Below are positions 1 to 8,142 of a stretch of DNA of 34,370 nucleotides, piece after piece. The position numbers were made by a program, and so were the translations under genes. Source of the stretch: Clostridia bacterium (GTDB taxonomy: Bacteria > Bacillota > Clostridia > UBA1212 > UBA1255); contig JAFWQX010000128.1 in NCBI GenBank assembly GCA_017508875.1, positions 1 to 34,370 of the forward strand, written 5' to 3'. Position 1 is the first letter of the stretch; every line of letters starts with the position of its first letter. The notes beneath the pieces were generated by a model that was not told where the DNA came from, ran no database searches, and saw only the letters and a list, made by a program, of their open reading frames with translations.

Positions 1-194
1 AATGCGCCTCTTCCTACGTAATCCAAAGGATCAGGAAGACAAGACAAAACGGCCTGCTCTGACTCCGAAAGGTCATAAGACGGTTTGAAGACAGTCCTCC
101 CGCCGATCGAAACGCAGCCTGCTTTAACTGCTCCAGCGGCACGCGTACGGCTCCTGTAGAAGCCGTTATCTGATAAAAACACATCCAGCCTCAT
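1..194 (-). CDS. tlyA: TlyA-family rRNA methyltransferase, N-terminal part (partial)
   Basis: Only the first 64 codons lie in the window; the gene continues past base 1. The visible part begins MRLDVFLSDNGFYRSRTRA and forms an S4-type RNA-binding domain (residues about 1-60), followed by DYVGRG, which corresponds to the YVSRG segment joining S4 to the methyltransferase domain in TlyA proteins. TlyA methylates 2'-O positions of ribosomal RNA in the cytoplasm; the catalytic domain is not visible here, so activity cannot be judged. The ATG overlaps the dxs stop codon as ATGA, implying translational coupling. The order dxs then tlyA is common in Clostridia and supports the call. A generic S4-domain protein is the alternative. 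Confidence 0.8.
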   Translation of the reverse strand, partial: MRLDVFLSDNGFYRSRTRAAGAVKAGCVSIGGRTVFKPSYDLSESEQAVLSCLPDPLDYVGRGA

Positions 195-2137
195 AAATTG
201 TCACCGCTAAACAGACCGGTTCCTTCGGCTCCTTCGGTCCCTTCAATTATTCTAAGTTTATCAATACAATATTTTGCGATCGAACCGCCGTCTATCCCGA
301 ACTCTTTGTAAAGCTCCGGGATCGAACCGTGCCCGACGCACTCGTCAGGAAAGCCGAAAACACGTACTCTGTCTGCATTCAGACCTTCTTCGGAAGCTAT
401 ACGTATGACCTGCTCACCGAAACCGCCCGCGGCGATGCCGTCTTCAGCCGTTACGACGATAGAATCCGGGTATTTTTTCAGCAGAGCGACAATGCATTCG
501 CGATCGATCGGCTTCATAAAACGGGCGCTGAATATCAGGCTTCCGATGCCGTTCGATTCAAGGATATCATATGCTTTAAAGATCTCGAAAAGCATAACGC
601 CTAAGCTTATAAAAACGACGCGCACGGGAAGGCCGTTTTCGGACCTGACGACAAACGTACCTTTACCCGTCACTGCATTTTCAGAGACGAATTTGTATTG
701 ACCTTCATACTGCGGCATTTTAGCGGGATAGCGGATGGCAAACGGTTTATCGGAATCTGCGGCGAGACGCACAAACTGTTCAAGTTCCGAAATATCCGAA
801 GGCGCGGCAATAACAAATCCGGGCATGGTATTCATAAAAGCCAGGTCGTAGATTCCCTGATGCGTGCGGCCGTCGCGTCCGGAAACGCCTCCCCTGTCCA
901 GACACAGCACAGCGGCGTTCTGAGGCAGGGCAATATCATGAAGGATCTGATCATAGGCTCGCTGTGAAAACGTCGAATAGAGGCAAATAAAGGGCTTCAG
1001 GCCGGTTTTAGCCATGGCGGCGGACATTGTCACCGCATGCTCCTCGGCGATCCCGACGTCGAAGTAGCGTTCGGGATATTTTTCGGCAAAAGGCGAAAGT
1101 CCGGTGCCGCCGACCATTGCCGCGCAGACGGCAACGATATTGTCCTTTTCGGCCCCGAGCTCGCACAATATTTTTCCGAGTCCGGCGGAGAACGATTGTC
1201 CGCCGTTAAGCGATTCCGGCGCAGTTTGATTGACAGCCGCAGGCTGGACGCCGTGATATGAAGATGGATTATCTTCGGCCGGAGCGTAGCCGCGGCCTTT
1301 TTGCGTGATCGCGTGGATTATGACGGGACCTCCGATAAGCTCGGCTTTCTCAACGGCATCCTTAACGGCATTGACGTCGTGGCCGTCGATCGGACCGATA
1401 TATTTCCAGCCCAAATCGATAAAAAGTTCCCCTTCAGGTACGACTGCGGAACGCATAAAGCCTTTTACCCGTTCGACGTTTCTCGCTATAAAGCGTCCGA
1501 AGCCTCCCATTTTATCGAGGCCGCGTTTTACCTTGCTTTTAGCTTTAATATACCTGCGCCCCGAACGAAGACGAATAAAATACTTATGAAGCGCTCCGAC
1601 GTTCGGAGAAATCGACATGCCGTTATCATTAATGATCACCGTGATATTATCGGTAAGCTGCCCCGCGTCGTTGAGCGCCTCGAAAACCATACCGCTTCCG
1701 AAAGCGCCGTCGCCGATCACGGCACAGATACGGTAATCTGCTCCGGTAAGTTTCCTTGCCCGCGCAAAACCGAGCGCCGCCGAGATCGACGTTGAACTGT
1801 GTCCCGCTTCGAAGCAGTCAGCGCTGCTTTCAGAACTCATCGGAAAACCGCTGATCCCGCCGAGCCGCCTGAGAGTATCGAATGAATCGTCCCTGCCGGT
1901 CAATATTTTATGCGCATAGCACTGGTGTCCGACGTCCCAGATCACTTTATCGTGAAACGGGTCAATAACGCTGTAGAGCCCTACAGTGAGCTCTACAACA
2001 CCTAAATTCGACGCTAAATGTCCTCCGTTCCGGCTGACCGTCTCTATTATTTTATTCCTTATGCGGCCGCACAGTTCGGTTTTCTCTTCCGTGCTCATGT
2101 CTTTGAGCTTCGGAAGCGCCGCGTCAAATTCTCCCAT
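191..2137 (-). CDS. dxs: 1-deoxy-D-xylulose-5-phosphate synthase
   Basis: Condenses pyruvate and glyceraldehyde-3-phosphate into DXP, the first step of the MEP isoprenoid pathway and a source of thiamine and pyridoxal precursors; cytoplasmic, thiamine-diphosphate dependent. The 648-residue protein has the whole family pattern: GHLASNLG near 40, WDVGHQ near 68, GHSSTSIS near 112, the TPP motif GDGAFGSG near 142 with NDN near 170, the catalytic Glu in DVGIAEEHAV near 365, and DGRTHQG near 422 with the conserved His. Length is normal (about 620-650). I chose the ATG at 2137, which overlaps the ispA stop as TGATG and sits behind AAGGAAA; a TTG one codon upstream is less likely. Located between ispA and tlyA, so two successive isoprenoid genes share one transcript. 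Confidence 0.97.
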   Translation of the reverse strand: MGEFDAALPKLKDMSTEEKTELCGRIRNKIIETVSRNGGHLASNLGVVELTVGLYSVIDPFHDKVIWDVGHQCYAHKILTGRDDSFDTLRRLGGISGFPMSSESSADCFEAGHSSTSISAALGFARARKLTGADYRICAVIGDGAFGSGMVFEALNDAGQLTDNITVIINDNGMSISPNVGALHKYFIRLRSGRRYIKAKSKVKRGLDKMGGFGRFIARNVERVKGFMRSAVVPEGELFIDLGWKYIGPIDGHDVNAVKDAVEKAELIGGPVIIHAITQKGRGYAPAEDNPSSYHGVQPAAVNQTAPESLNGGQSFSAGLGKILCELGAEKDNIVAVCAAMVGGTGLSPFAEKYPERYFDVGIAEEHAVTMSAAMAKTGLKPFICLYSTFSQRAYDQILHDIALPQNAAVLCLDRGGVSGRDGRTHQGIYDLAFMNTMPGFVIAAPSDISELEQFVRLAADSDKPFAIRYPAKMPQYEGQYKFVSENAVTGKGTFVVRSENGLPVRVVFISLGVMLFEIFKAYDILESNGIGSLIFSARFMKPIDRECIVALLKKYPDSIVVTAEDGIAAGGFGEQVIRIASEEGLNADRVRVFGFPDECVGHGSIPELYKEFGIDGGSIAKYCIDKLRIIEGTEGAEGTGLFSGDNL

Positions 2138-3081
2138 CAATATTTCCTTTCGAGCAGGAAGTTAGCCAGTTCAAGCAGAAATTCCGCGCTCTGTGTATTG
2201 CAGTTATCAAGGGCGGTAAGCGCCTTGCAGTCATTTACTGCACGCTGCGTAAGTTCTTCAAGTTTCTGTTTTGCGCCGTCGATCCCGTAAAGCGTTACGA
2301 AAGTAGTTTTATTATCCGCGTCATCCATGCCGGTATTTTTGCCGAGCAGATGCGGATCGCCTTCGACGTCGAGAATATCGTCGCGAATCTGGAAAGCGAG
2401 GCCGATCGATTTTGAATAATCGACGGTCAGACCGTACTCGGGCGTTTCTTTTCTGCCGGCTATAAGCCCTGAGATCTCGGCCGGGACGGTAAGCAGACAG
2501 CCTGTTTTAAGGCGGCACAGTGTATCGTGCTCGTATTCGTCAATGATCGTATCTTCGGCTTTAAGGTCAATGACCTGCCCGCCGATCATTCCTTCGGTCC
2601 CGACTCTGTTCGCGAGCAGCGCGACTACTTTAGAGGCGTTGCGGGCAAGCGCTTTGTTTCCTGAAACGATTGCTTTCGTTATCAGTCCGGAGGCTCCGTC
2701 GCCTGCAACTTCAAAAGCGTACGTAAGCAGCGCGTCTCCGGCGAGGATCGCCGTAGCTTCATCGAAACGCTTGTGGCACGAAAGCCTGCCGCGCCTGTAA
2801 TCGTCGTTGTCCATCGCGGGAAGATCATCGTGGATCAGAGATGAAGTATGTATCATTTCGATAGCAAGCGCAAATGGTTTGACCGTTTCGATATCCAGTC
2901 CGAACAGTTCCGCGGTCACGAACGACAGCACCGGACGTATGCGTTTTCCCCCGGCCAGCAGACTGTAGCGCATAGCGTCGTAGATAGTCTTCTGATAATT
3001 CTCTCTTTTGGGAAGTATGGCGTTCAGGCCCTCTTCCGTATAAGCGGCATACTCTTTGAGTTTTTCGTAAAAATCACTCAT
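2137..3081 (-). CDS. ispA: Polyprenyl (farnesyl/geranyl) diphosphate synthase
   Basis: Short-chain trans-prenyl diphosphate synthase that adds isopentenyl diphosphate to allylic primers to give farnesyl (or geranylgeranyl) diphosphate in the cytoplasm. The 314-residue protein has GGKRIRP near 44, the first Asp-rich motif DDLPAMD at 85-91 followed by NDDYRRG, GDALLT near 115, and the second Asp-rich motif in FQIRDDILD near 230. Both magnesium-binding motifs are intact. The start is the ATG at 3081, behind AAGGTGAG and overlapping the end of xseB by 8 nt; a GTG three codons upstream is possible. It lies directly before dxs, so the MEP entry enzyme and the prenyl synthase are co-expressed. Chain length cannot be read with certainty. 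Confidence 0.95.
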   Translation of the reverse strand: MSDFYEKLKEYAAYTEEGLNAILPKRENYQKTIYDAMRYSLLAGGKRIRPVLSFVTAELFGLDIETVKPFALAIEMIHTSSLIHDDLPAMDNDDYRRGRLSCHKRFDEATAILAGDALLTYAFEVAGDGASGLITKAIVSGNKALARNASKVVALLANRVGTEGMIGGQVIDLKAEDTIIDEYEHDTLCRLKTGCLLTVPAEISGLIAGRKETPEYGLTVDYSKSIGLAFQIRDDILDVEGDPHLLGKNTGMDDADNKTTFVTLYGIDGAKQKLEELTQRAVNDCKALTALDNCNTQSAEFLLELANFLLERKY

Positions 3082-3286
3082 TGCACTCACCTTCCGTGAT
3101 CTCTTTTATTTTAGCGCCGTAAGCCTCAAGCTTCTCCCGGCAATACTTAACAAGTTTGCTGCCTTCTTCAAACGCCGCGATGCTCTCGTCCAGCGTGAGT
3201 TTTCCGCTTTCCATATTACCCGTGATCTCTTCAAGCCTGGCCATCGCCTGCTCAAAAGTCAGGTCTTTCTGAATGTCTTCGGACAT
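3074..3286 (-). CDS. xseB: Exodeoxyribonuclease VII small subunit
   Basis: The 70-residue protein matches the XseB pattern: LTFEQAMARLEEIT, MESGKLTLDESIAAFEEG and a C-terminal helix LVKYCREKLEAYGAKI. It is a coiled two-helix subunit that binds XseA to form the multi-subunit exonuclease VII, which degrades single-stranded DNA to oligonucleotides from either end. The ATG follows GGGGAG at good spacing. It lies 38 nt downstream of xseA and overlaps ispA by the sequence ATGAGTGA. Length is typical. Confidence 0.95.
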   Translation of the reverse strand: MSEDIQKDLTFEQAMARLEEITGNMESGKLTLDESIAAFEEGSKLVKYCREKLEAYGAKIKEITEGECNE

Positions 3287-3306
3287 AAGAATCTCCCCTT
3301 AATCAG

Positions 3307-3350
3307 TTTATACTTCGCGAATATTTATACTTCGCATATATTTATACTTC
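3307..3350. repeat. 17-bp tandem repeat across the xseA stop codon
   Basis: The decamer TTTATACTTC occurs at 3307, 3324 and 3341, an exact 17-bp period. On the coding strand (GAAGTATAAA) the first copy is inside the last codons of xseA, the second contains the TAA stop and the third lies in the spacer before xseB. Because 17 is not a multiple of three, the duplication probably changed the last residues of XseA. Confidence 0.85.
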
Positions 3351-4569
3351 CGTCGCGCATGACGAGTTCGCCGGATCCGGACTGTCGGAATTCCGAAATA
3401 CTTTTTATGAGCGTCCCTTCGGTGCTTTTTACGAGCGCGTAACCTCTGGAAAGCGTATTTTCATGGCTGTACGCCTTGAGCTCCGAAGAAAGCCTGTCCA
3501 GCTTCAGGTTCTCCAGTTTCAGAAGACTTCCTGCAAGCGCCGTAAGGTTAGAAGAATGTTTTTCCAGCAGCGTGTTTTTAGCGTCAAGGATCGATTTCAG
3601 TGAATGCGCTCCGAGCGCTGCTTCCGATCTTCCAAGTTCACGCTTTTTTATTGCGACAACGTTATCAAGCAGCGATGACAATTTCAGTCTGTACTGGTCG
3701 ATCTGATACATGAGGCCTTCGTATACGGGGACGGCAAGTTCCGCAGCGGCTGAAGGCGTCGGGGCTCTCAGGTCGGCAACAAAATCGCAGATCGTGAAAT
3801 CCGTCTCGTGTCCTACCGCTGTTATGACAGGTATCGGGCAGGCAAAGATCTCTCTCGCCAGCGCTTCGTCATTGAATGCCCACAGATCTTCGATCGAACC
3901 TCCGCCGCGGCCAATAATAATAACGTCAGCCCTGCCGTCGGCCTGCACTTTTTTCAGCGCTTTAATAAGATCGCGCGGCGCGTCTGCCCCCTGCACCTGC
4001 GCAGGATACAGAATGACGGGCATATCCGGAAACCGTCTGCCTGCGACGTTCATGATATCCCTTATGACCGCCCCTGAAGCAGAGGTGATCGCGGCAACGG
4101 CTTTCGGAAGCAGCGGTATCTCTTTTTTGAACTCTTCGCTAAAAAGTCCTTCTCCGGCGAGTTTTTTCTTCAATTGTTCATATTTTTCATACAGCGCACC
4201 GATCCCGTCCGGGTGCATAGAATCGACGTACAGCTGATACACACCGTCGCGCTCGTAAACGTTTATATTTCCAAAAGCAATTACTTTAAGTCCGTCGGAT
4301 GGCTGAAAGTCAAGCTTTCTGAACTGATTTGCGAACATCACGCATTTCAGCACTCCGCCCTGATCTTTAAGCGAAAAATAAGCGTGCCCGGAGGAATACC
4401 GCTTAAAATTGGAGATCTCCCCTTCAACGTAAATGCCGCTGAGATTTGCGTCATACATAAGGAGCGATTTGATATAATTATTAACATCAGAAACCCGGAG
4501 CGTTTTTTTTGCAAAACGTCCCGGAACCTGATCGAAAAGATTCAGTTCCTGATAGTAATCTTCACTCAT
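3325..4569 (-). CDS. xseA: Exodeoxyribonuclease VII large subunit
   Basis: Catalytic subunit of exonuclease VII, a metal-independent single-strand DNA nuclease used in mismatch repair and damage tolerance. The 414-residue protein has an N-terminal OB-fold (LRVSDVNNYIKSLL, GEISNFKRYSSGHAYFSLKD, residues about 23-110), then the nuclease domain with LPKAVAAITSASGAVIRDI near 155, GRGGGSIEDLWAFND near 220 and the signature GHETDFT with DLRAPTPSAAAEL near 255. A helical C-terminal part follows, ending in the repeat-derived tail. The ATG overlaps the nusB stop by 8 nt (ATGAGTGA). Length fits the family. Flanked by nusB and xseB, the usual Clostridia order. Confidence 0.97.
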   Translation of the reverse strand: MSEDYYQELNLFDQVPGRFAKKTLRVSDVNNYIKSLLMYDANLSGIYVEGEISNFKRYSSGHAYFSLKDQGGVLKCVMFANQFRKLDFQPSDGLKVIAFGNINVYERDGVYQLYVDSMHPDGIGALYEKYEQLKKKLAGEGLFSEEFKKEIPLLPKAVAAITSASGAVIRDIMNVAGRRFPDMPVILYPAQVQGADAPRDLIKALKKVQADGRADVIIIGRGGGSIEDLWAFNDEALAREIFACPIPVITAVGHETDFTICDFVADLRAPTPSAAAELAVPVYEGLMYQIDQYRLKLSSLLDNVVAIKKRELGRSEAALGAHSLKSILDAKNTLLEKHSSNLTALAGSLLKLENLKLDRLSSELKAYSHENTLSRGYALVKSTEGTLIKSISEFRQSGSGELVMRDGSINICEV

Positions 4570-5008
4570 CTCTGCTGATACTTCCGAGGATACCGTTTAT
4601 AAAAGATGCCGCTTCCGGATAGCTGAATTTTTTGGCAAGTTCAACAGCTTCGTTGATCGTGACGCTTACGGGAATGTCGTCAATATAATTCATTTCTGCG
4701 ATCGCTTCCCTTAATATGGCGAGGTCAACTTTACACAATCTGTTGATGTTCCAGTCGCTGTCAATATGCGCGCCTATCGCGGCGTCAATATCCTTGATGT
4801 TTTCCAATGTTTTTTCGAGTATTTCTTTTATAAAAGCGCGGTCGATCTTCTCGGCTTCATTATCTTCAGCCGAAGAAATAAACATCGCGATCATATCTTC
4901 CACCGCGATCTGTGCATCAGTCTCTTCATCTGTCCTCAGTCTGCCATCCAAAAACTCATTCTGAAAAATGATCTTAGCAGCAGCCTCCCTCGAATCTCTA
5001 CGACTCAT
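4562..5008 (-). CDS. nusB: Transcription antitermination factor NusB
   Basis: The 148-residue all-helical protein has the NusB pattern: SRRDSREAAAKIIFQNEF at the N-terminus, DWNINRLCKVDLAILREAIAEM near 92, and VTINEAVELAKKFSYPEAASFINGILGSI at the C-terminus. NusB with S10 (NusE) binds boxA RNA in rRNA leaders and keeps RNA polymerase in an antiterminating state. The ATG follows AAAGGAG with 7 nt spacing. It is separated from the upstream DUF2273 gene by 96 nt that hold a heptamer repeat, and is coupled to xseA downstream. Confidence 0.95.
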   Translation of the reverse strand: MSRRDSREAAAKIIFQNEFLDGRLRTDEETDAQIAVEDMIAMFISSAEDNEAEKIDRAFIKEILEKTLENIKDIDAAIGAHIDSDWNINRLCKVDLAILREAIAEMNYIDDIPVSVTINEAVELAKKFSYPEAASFINGILGSISRDE

Positions 5009-5048
5009 ATATAACTCCTTTTTCTATAGCGTGAAGCCGGGTGAATGG

Positions 5049-5087
5049 CTCTTAACTCTGAACTCTTAACTCTTAACTCTTAACTCA
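5049..5087. repeat. Heptanucleotide tandem repeat (CTCTTAA)n
   Basis: Five consecutive heptamers, CTCTTAA with one CTCTGAA variant, then a partial CTCA, lie in the spacer between the DUF2273 stop and nusB. On the transcribed strand the unit is TTAAGAG. No coding role is evident; it is a slippage-prone microsatellite about 17 nt after the upstream stop codon. Confidence 0.9.
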
Positions 5088-5104
5088 GTATACTTATTGC
5101 CCCT

Positions 5105-5332
5105 TCATCTGTAGCTTCCCGGCGGCAGGATCTTATCCAGCAAATTCCGCAAGAAAGACTTGTCCTTCTTCAGCTGCCTTCCGATCCAATACCCCGCAAA
5201 AGTACAAAGCGCGAGAAACAGCGTCGCAATTATCCCGAGAAAATGGAACGAAAGCCCTATGAGCAATCCGGCCAGCGCTCCGTTAATCGGAAGATAATTC
5301 TGCCTGTAAAACTTGAAAAATCTTCTAAGCAT
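5105..5332 (-). CDS. DUF2273 small membrane protein
   Basis: A 75-residue protein with a short basic N-terminus (MLRRFFKFYRQNY), two adjacent hydrophobic segments (about 15-32 and 35-50, containing GALAGLLIGLSF and TLFLALCTFAGYWIG) and a charged tail. This is the DUF2273 pattern of small inner-membrane proteins found beside amaP and asp23 in Gram-positive bacteria; its biochemical role is not established. The ATG at 5332 is 8 nt after AAGGAG and was preferred over a GTG three codons upstream that overlaps the amaP stop. It probably belongs to the Asp23 envelope module at the membrane. Confidence 0.85.
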   Translation of the reverse strand: MLRRFFKFYRQNYLPINGALAGLLIGLSFHFLGIIATLFLALCTFAGYWIGRQLKKDKSFLRNLLDKILPPGSYR

Positions 5333-5337
5333 AGCCG

Positions 5338-5886
5338 TCACTCCTTATCCGAAGGAGCTGCGTGGACTCCCTCGATATTGATATCCACGTGACTTACCTG
5401 AAGCTCAGTCATACTCTCTACGGCGTCTTTAATCTGGTTCTGAAGCAGTCTCGAAAGATTAGGAACGTGCGTATCCGGATATACGGAAAGCTTCATAAGT
5501 ATTTCCACCGTCTCGTTCTTAAATCTGACTTTAGATTTAGCTTCTCTTACGTTCTTGCTCTTTCTGGCGAGACCGAGCGCGATGCTCTCGACGGAATTTG
5601 CCGAAACGCGCACCTGTCCGTTATCATTCTTAAAACAAATATATTTATTCACGCCTTTGAACCTGATTCCGGAAAACAGAATAAAGAGGTTTACCAGCAG
5701 CAGGATCAGACCGAGCAGAAAAACCACAACGTTATATTTGTCCGATCTGTACAGTGTGACGTCAGCCCAATCCAGGAAATTTTTCATAAGTCCTTTATTT
5801 GAAAAGGGAGAAATCATCACAAGCGTGCTGAGGACAGCGGCAATTACCGCGTATATCGCGGTCAATACACGAAAGAAAAAGTTCAA
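5338..5886 (-). CDS. amaP: Alkaline-shock membrane anchor protein AmaP
   Basis: A 182-residue membrane protein with transmembrane segments at about 5-27 and 52-73 and a C-terminal cytoplasmic domain (VSANSVESIALGLARKSKNVREAKSKVRF, then SVYPDTHVPNLSRLLQNQIKDAVE), itself of Asp23-like alternating character. AmaP anchors Asp23 at the cell membrane in Gram-positive bacteria. The start is a TTG (5886-5884) overlapping the asp23 stop as TTGA and placed 5 nt behind GGAGGAG; no in-frame ATG is nearby, so the non-ATG start looks real. It lies between asp23 and DUF2273, the canonical arrangement. Confidence 0.88.
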   Translation of the reverse strand: MNFFFRVLTAIYAVIAAVLSTLVMISPFSNKGLMKNFLDWADVTLYRSDKYNVVVFLLGLILLLVNLFILFSGIRFKGVNKYICFKNDNGQVRVSANSVESIALGLARKSKNVREAKSKVRFKNETVEILMKLSVYPDTHVPNLSRLLQNQIKDAVESMTELQVSHVDINIEGVHAAPSDKE

Positions 5887-6260
5887 TTGTTCTCCTCCTT
5901 CACTTCAGAAAAATCTACACCCTGAACGTGAATATTTACGGTGTCAACTACGATGCCGGCCTGATTCTCGACGTTGCTTCTGACGTGCTCCTGTATCTCG
6001 AAAGCGACCTCCGGGATCCTGACTCCGTACTTAACGATCACGTATATATCAACAGTAGTGACACCGTCTCTCGAAAGCACCTTTACGCCCTTTGCAAGAT
6101 TCGTCCTGCCCAGCACCTCAGCCAGGCCGCATGTAAAGCCCGTGCTCATCCCTGCGACTCCGTTCACTTCCATAGCGGCCATTCCGGCTATTACGGCCAG
6201 CGCTTCGTCGGTCACAAGCATTTCATCGTTTTCGGTTATATAGGATCCGTTGTCAGCCAT
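5883..6260 (-). CDS. Asp23/Gls24 family envelope stress protein
   Basis: A 125-residue soluble protein of the Asp23 (DUF322) family: TDEALAVIAGMAAMEVNGVAGM near 17, GVKVLSRDGVTTVDIYVIVKYGVRIPEVAFEIQEHV near 58, and VDTVNIHVQGVDF near the end. Family members are abundant, membrane-associated via AmaP and linked to alkaline and cell-envelope stress; the molecular activity is unknown. The ATG is behind GGAGAAAA. It is first in the long minus-strand transcript that continues to tlyA and has a sigma-A promoter at 6301-6329. Confidence 0.92.
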   Translation of the reverse strand: MADNGSYITENDEMLVTDEALAVIAGMAAMEVNGVAGMSTGFTCGLAEVLGRTNLAKGVKVLSRDGVTTVDIYVIVKYGVRIPEVAFEIQEHVRSNVENQAGIVVDTVNIHVQGVDFSEVKEENN

Positions 6261-6300
6261 CTGTATTTTCTCCGTAAAAAAGTAAATCCGATGTTGTCAA

Positions 6301-6329
6301 TATTTTACACTACCTTTGTTCTAAATTCA
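6301..6329 (-). promoter_or_regulatory. Sigma-A promoter of the asp23-to-tlyA operon
   Basis: On the minus strand TTGAAT (6329-6324) is followed after 17 bp by TAAAAT (6306-6301), about 40 nt upstream of the asp23 start. It points away from the lplA promoter at 6369-6400, so the two transcripts diverge from a shared 140-bp region. Confidence 0.7.
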
Positions 6330-6368
6330 ATAGTCAGCAATAAGCCCGGCGAGAAAACGCTGATCCGC

Positions 6369-6400
6369 TTGAAAAGAAAAGGATTTGGTTGTAATATAAT
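6369..6400 (+). promoter_or_regulatory. Sigma-A promoter of lplA
   Basis: TTGAAA (6369-6374), then 17 bp, then TAATAT (6392-6397) overlapping TATAAT (6395-6400). Transcription would begin near 6405, which places any translation start at 6400 inside the promoter and supports the later GTG start of lplA. Confidence 0.65.
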
Positions 6401-6480
6401 TGACAGAGAAACGTGTATCCCGCAGTCACGTGTATCTCAAAAATACTATTGCCGCAGAGCAGGATCGAGGCGCATTGTTC

Positions 6481-7566
6481 GTGAAAACACAAATATACAT
6501 ATCAGGCTCGTTTGACCCGCGCTTTAATCTGGCATTGGAAGACCTGCTTTTCGATAACGTATCTTCAGCCGGGGAACCGACGGTCATACTTTATATCTGG
6601 CAGAATGCGAATACTGTCGTTATAGGCAAATCTCAGAACGCATGGCGCGAATGCAGAGTGAGCGAACTTGAAGCTGACGGCGGGATAGTTGTCAGACGGA
6701 CTTCGGGCGGAGGCGCAGTATATCACGACCTCGGAAATCTGTGCTACACGTTCATTGCCAGCCAGGATAAGTACGATCTCGAAAGGCAGCTGAAAGTTAT
6801 ATTGACTGCTGTAAAAACGGCGGGAATTGATGCCGGATTTTCCGGAAGAAACGACATTGTTACCGCAGACGGCAGAAAGTTTTCCGGTAATGCTTTCAGA
6901 TTCACTAAAAAAGCAGGCCTTATGCACGGCACGCTTCTGATCGATACAGACTCCGTTAAAATGAGCCGCTATCTGAACGTCTCCCCCGCTAAGATCCAGT
7001 CGAAAGGCGTTTCTTCCGTCCGTTCACGTGTCGTAAATCTTATCGAGCTTTCTCCGGAGCTTACGATCGATTCTATGAAAGAGCTTCTTATGCATGCCTT
7101 TTCGGAGGAGTACGGAGTTCCGGAAAAGCCGCCTTTAGAGGTCTTACCGGTCGTTTCCGAAGTCGAATTGGACGGTTCGAAATTCACGCTCACTTCCCTT
7201 TCGCAGGATCTGCCCGGCGGCAATACTTTTTACGAGCGTTACCAGCGTTTTTCTTCGTGGGAGTGGCGGCTCGGCGAAACGATGCCGTTTGACGTCAATA
7301 TCGAGAAAAAATATACGTGGGGCGTTGTCAACGCCGGATTTACGGTCAATAACGGGATCATCAGCGACGCGCGGATCGAAACTGATGCGATGGACGCCGA
7401 ATTAGGAGAAGTATTGACCGCAGCTGTTAAAGGAACTCGCCTCGATCATTCAGATCTGAAAACGGCGCTTCTGACATCGATGGCGATCATAAAAAATTCC
7501 GGGTTCATGATCGGGAACCCGGAAGTAATCGCAGAAGATATTGCCGCGCTGATATCAGGGATCTGA
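6481..7566 (+). CDS. lplA: Lipoate-protein ligase
   Basis: Attaches lipoate to a lysine of E2 or GcvH carrier domains through a lipoyl-AMP intermediate, in the cytoplasm. The 361-residue protein shows NLALEDLLF near 15, the RRTSGGGAVYHD lipoate/ATP loop at about 72-83, GRNDI then the catalytic Lys in GRKFSGNA near 133, and HGTLL near 149. A C-terminal accessory domain (about 230-361) is present, so this is the full bacterial LplA type. I chose the GTG at 6481 behind GATCGAGG; a TTG two codons upstream is possible. An open frame reaching back to 6400 begins inside the promoter and is rejected. No lipoylated enzyme is encoded here. Confidence 0.93.
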   Translation: MKTQIYISGSFDPRFNLALEDLLFDNVSSAGEPTVILYIWQNANTVVIGKSQNAWRECRVSELEADGGIVVRRTSGGGAVYHDLGNLCYTFIASQDKYDLERQLKVILTAVKTAGIDAGFSGRNDIVTADGRKFSGNAFRFTKKAGLMHGTLLIDTDSVKMSRYLNVSPAKIQSKGVSSVRSRVVNLIELSPELTIDSMKELLMHAFSEEYGVPEKPPLEVLPVVSEVELDGSKFTLTSLSQDLPGGNTFYERYQRFSSWEWRLGETMPFDVNIEKKYTWGVVNAGFTVNNGIISDARIETDAMDAELGEVLTAAVKGTRLDHSDLKTALLTSMAIIKNSGFMIGNPEVIAEDIAALISGI

Positions 7567-7616
7567 ACAAAACATCAAAGCACACGGCTATTAATTGATT
7601 TAATTTGGGCTCCGGT

Positions 7617-8111
7617 TTATTCGGCGCCGCAGCAGTTTTTGTATTTCTTTCCGCTTCCGCAGGGGCATGGATCGTTGCGCCCCACCTTCACGCTGTGAGC
7701 CTGCTGTGAATAGCGGAATTCTCGCGTAAGCTCTTTGCGCTCTTCTTCAGAATACAGACCGTCCCATTCAGGGAGATTATACAACCAGTCCGCTTTAGCT
7801 TTATGCATATTTTTGTAAAGCTCTTTCCAGATGATCTTCAGCTCAAGAGCTGTATCTTCTTCGAGCGCGGCAATATCGACTTTAGTCTCAAGCGAAGTAT
7901 TGATCCCGTCAATAAACGCACCTACTTCGTAATCTTCAAGACCGTATTTTTCACCGAATTCTCTCGCCGTACCTGTAAAAGTATCGGCTTTATCGGTCAA
8001 TATCCGGCGGTATACTTCTGTTTCTTTTCCGTAATAATCATGAAGCAGCGCGTTGGTCTGCGCTCTCGTTCCTGCTCTTAACTTATTGAGCCACATTTCA
8101 TGAATATTCAT
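7617..8111 (-). CDS. SEC-C motif protein
   Basis: A 164-residue soluble, mostly helical protein ending in a SEC-C zinc-binding motif: [18 protein letters not shown], with Cys 149, 151, 160 and 161. In SecA this motif binds SecB and ribosomes; in small stand-alone proteins its partner is not known. The N-terminal 140 residues ([36 protein letters not shown]) resemble a Clostridia-specific family of similar length without assigned activity. The ATG lies 8 nt behind GGGAG. It follows the SpoU methyltransferase by 31 nt and converges on lplA with no clear terminator between them. Confidence 0.8.
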   Translation of the reverse strand: MNIHEMWLNKLRAGTRAQTNALLHDYYGKETEVYRRILTDKADTFTGTAREFGEKYGLEDYEVGAFIDGINTSLETKVDIAALEEDTALELKIIWKELYKNMHKAKADWLYNLPEWDGLYSEEERKELTREFRYSQQAHSVKVGRNDPCPCGSGKKYKNCCGAE

Positions 8112-8142
8112 AAACTCAACTCCCGTGTTATTTATATCTGCT

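Noticed and set aside
6400-6480. A longer lipoate ligase starting with TTG at 6400
   Set aside because: The TTG overlaps the -10 element of the promoter, and the added residues are not part of the family.
7567-7616. ATTAA...TTAAT palindrome between lplA and the SEC-C gene as a terminator
   Set aside because: The stem is weak and purely A/T and lacks a following T-run on either strand.
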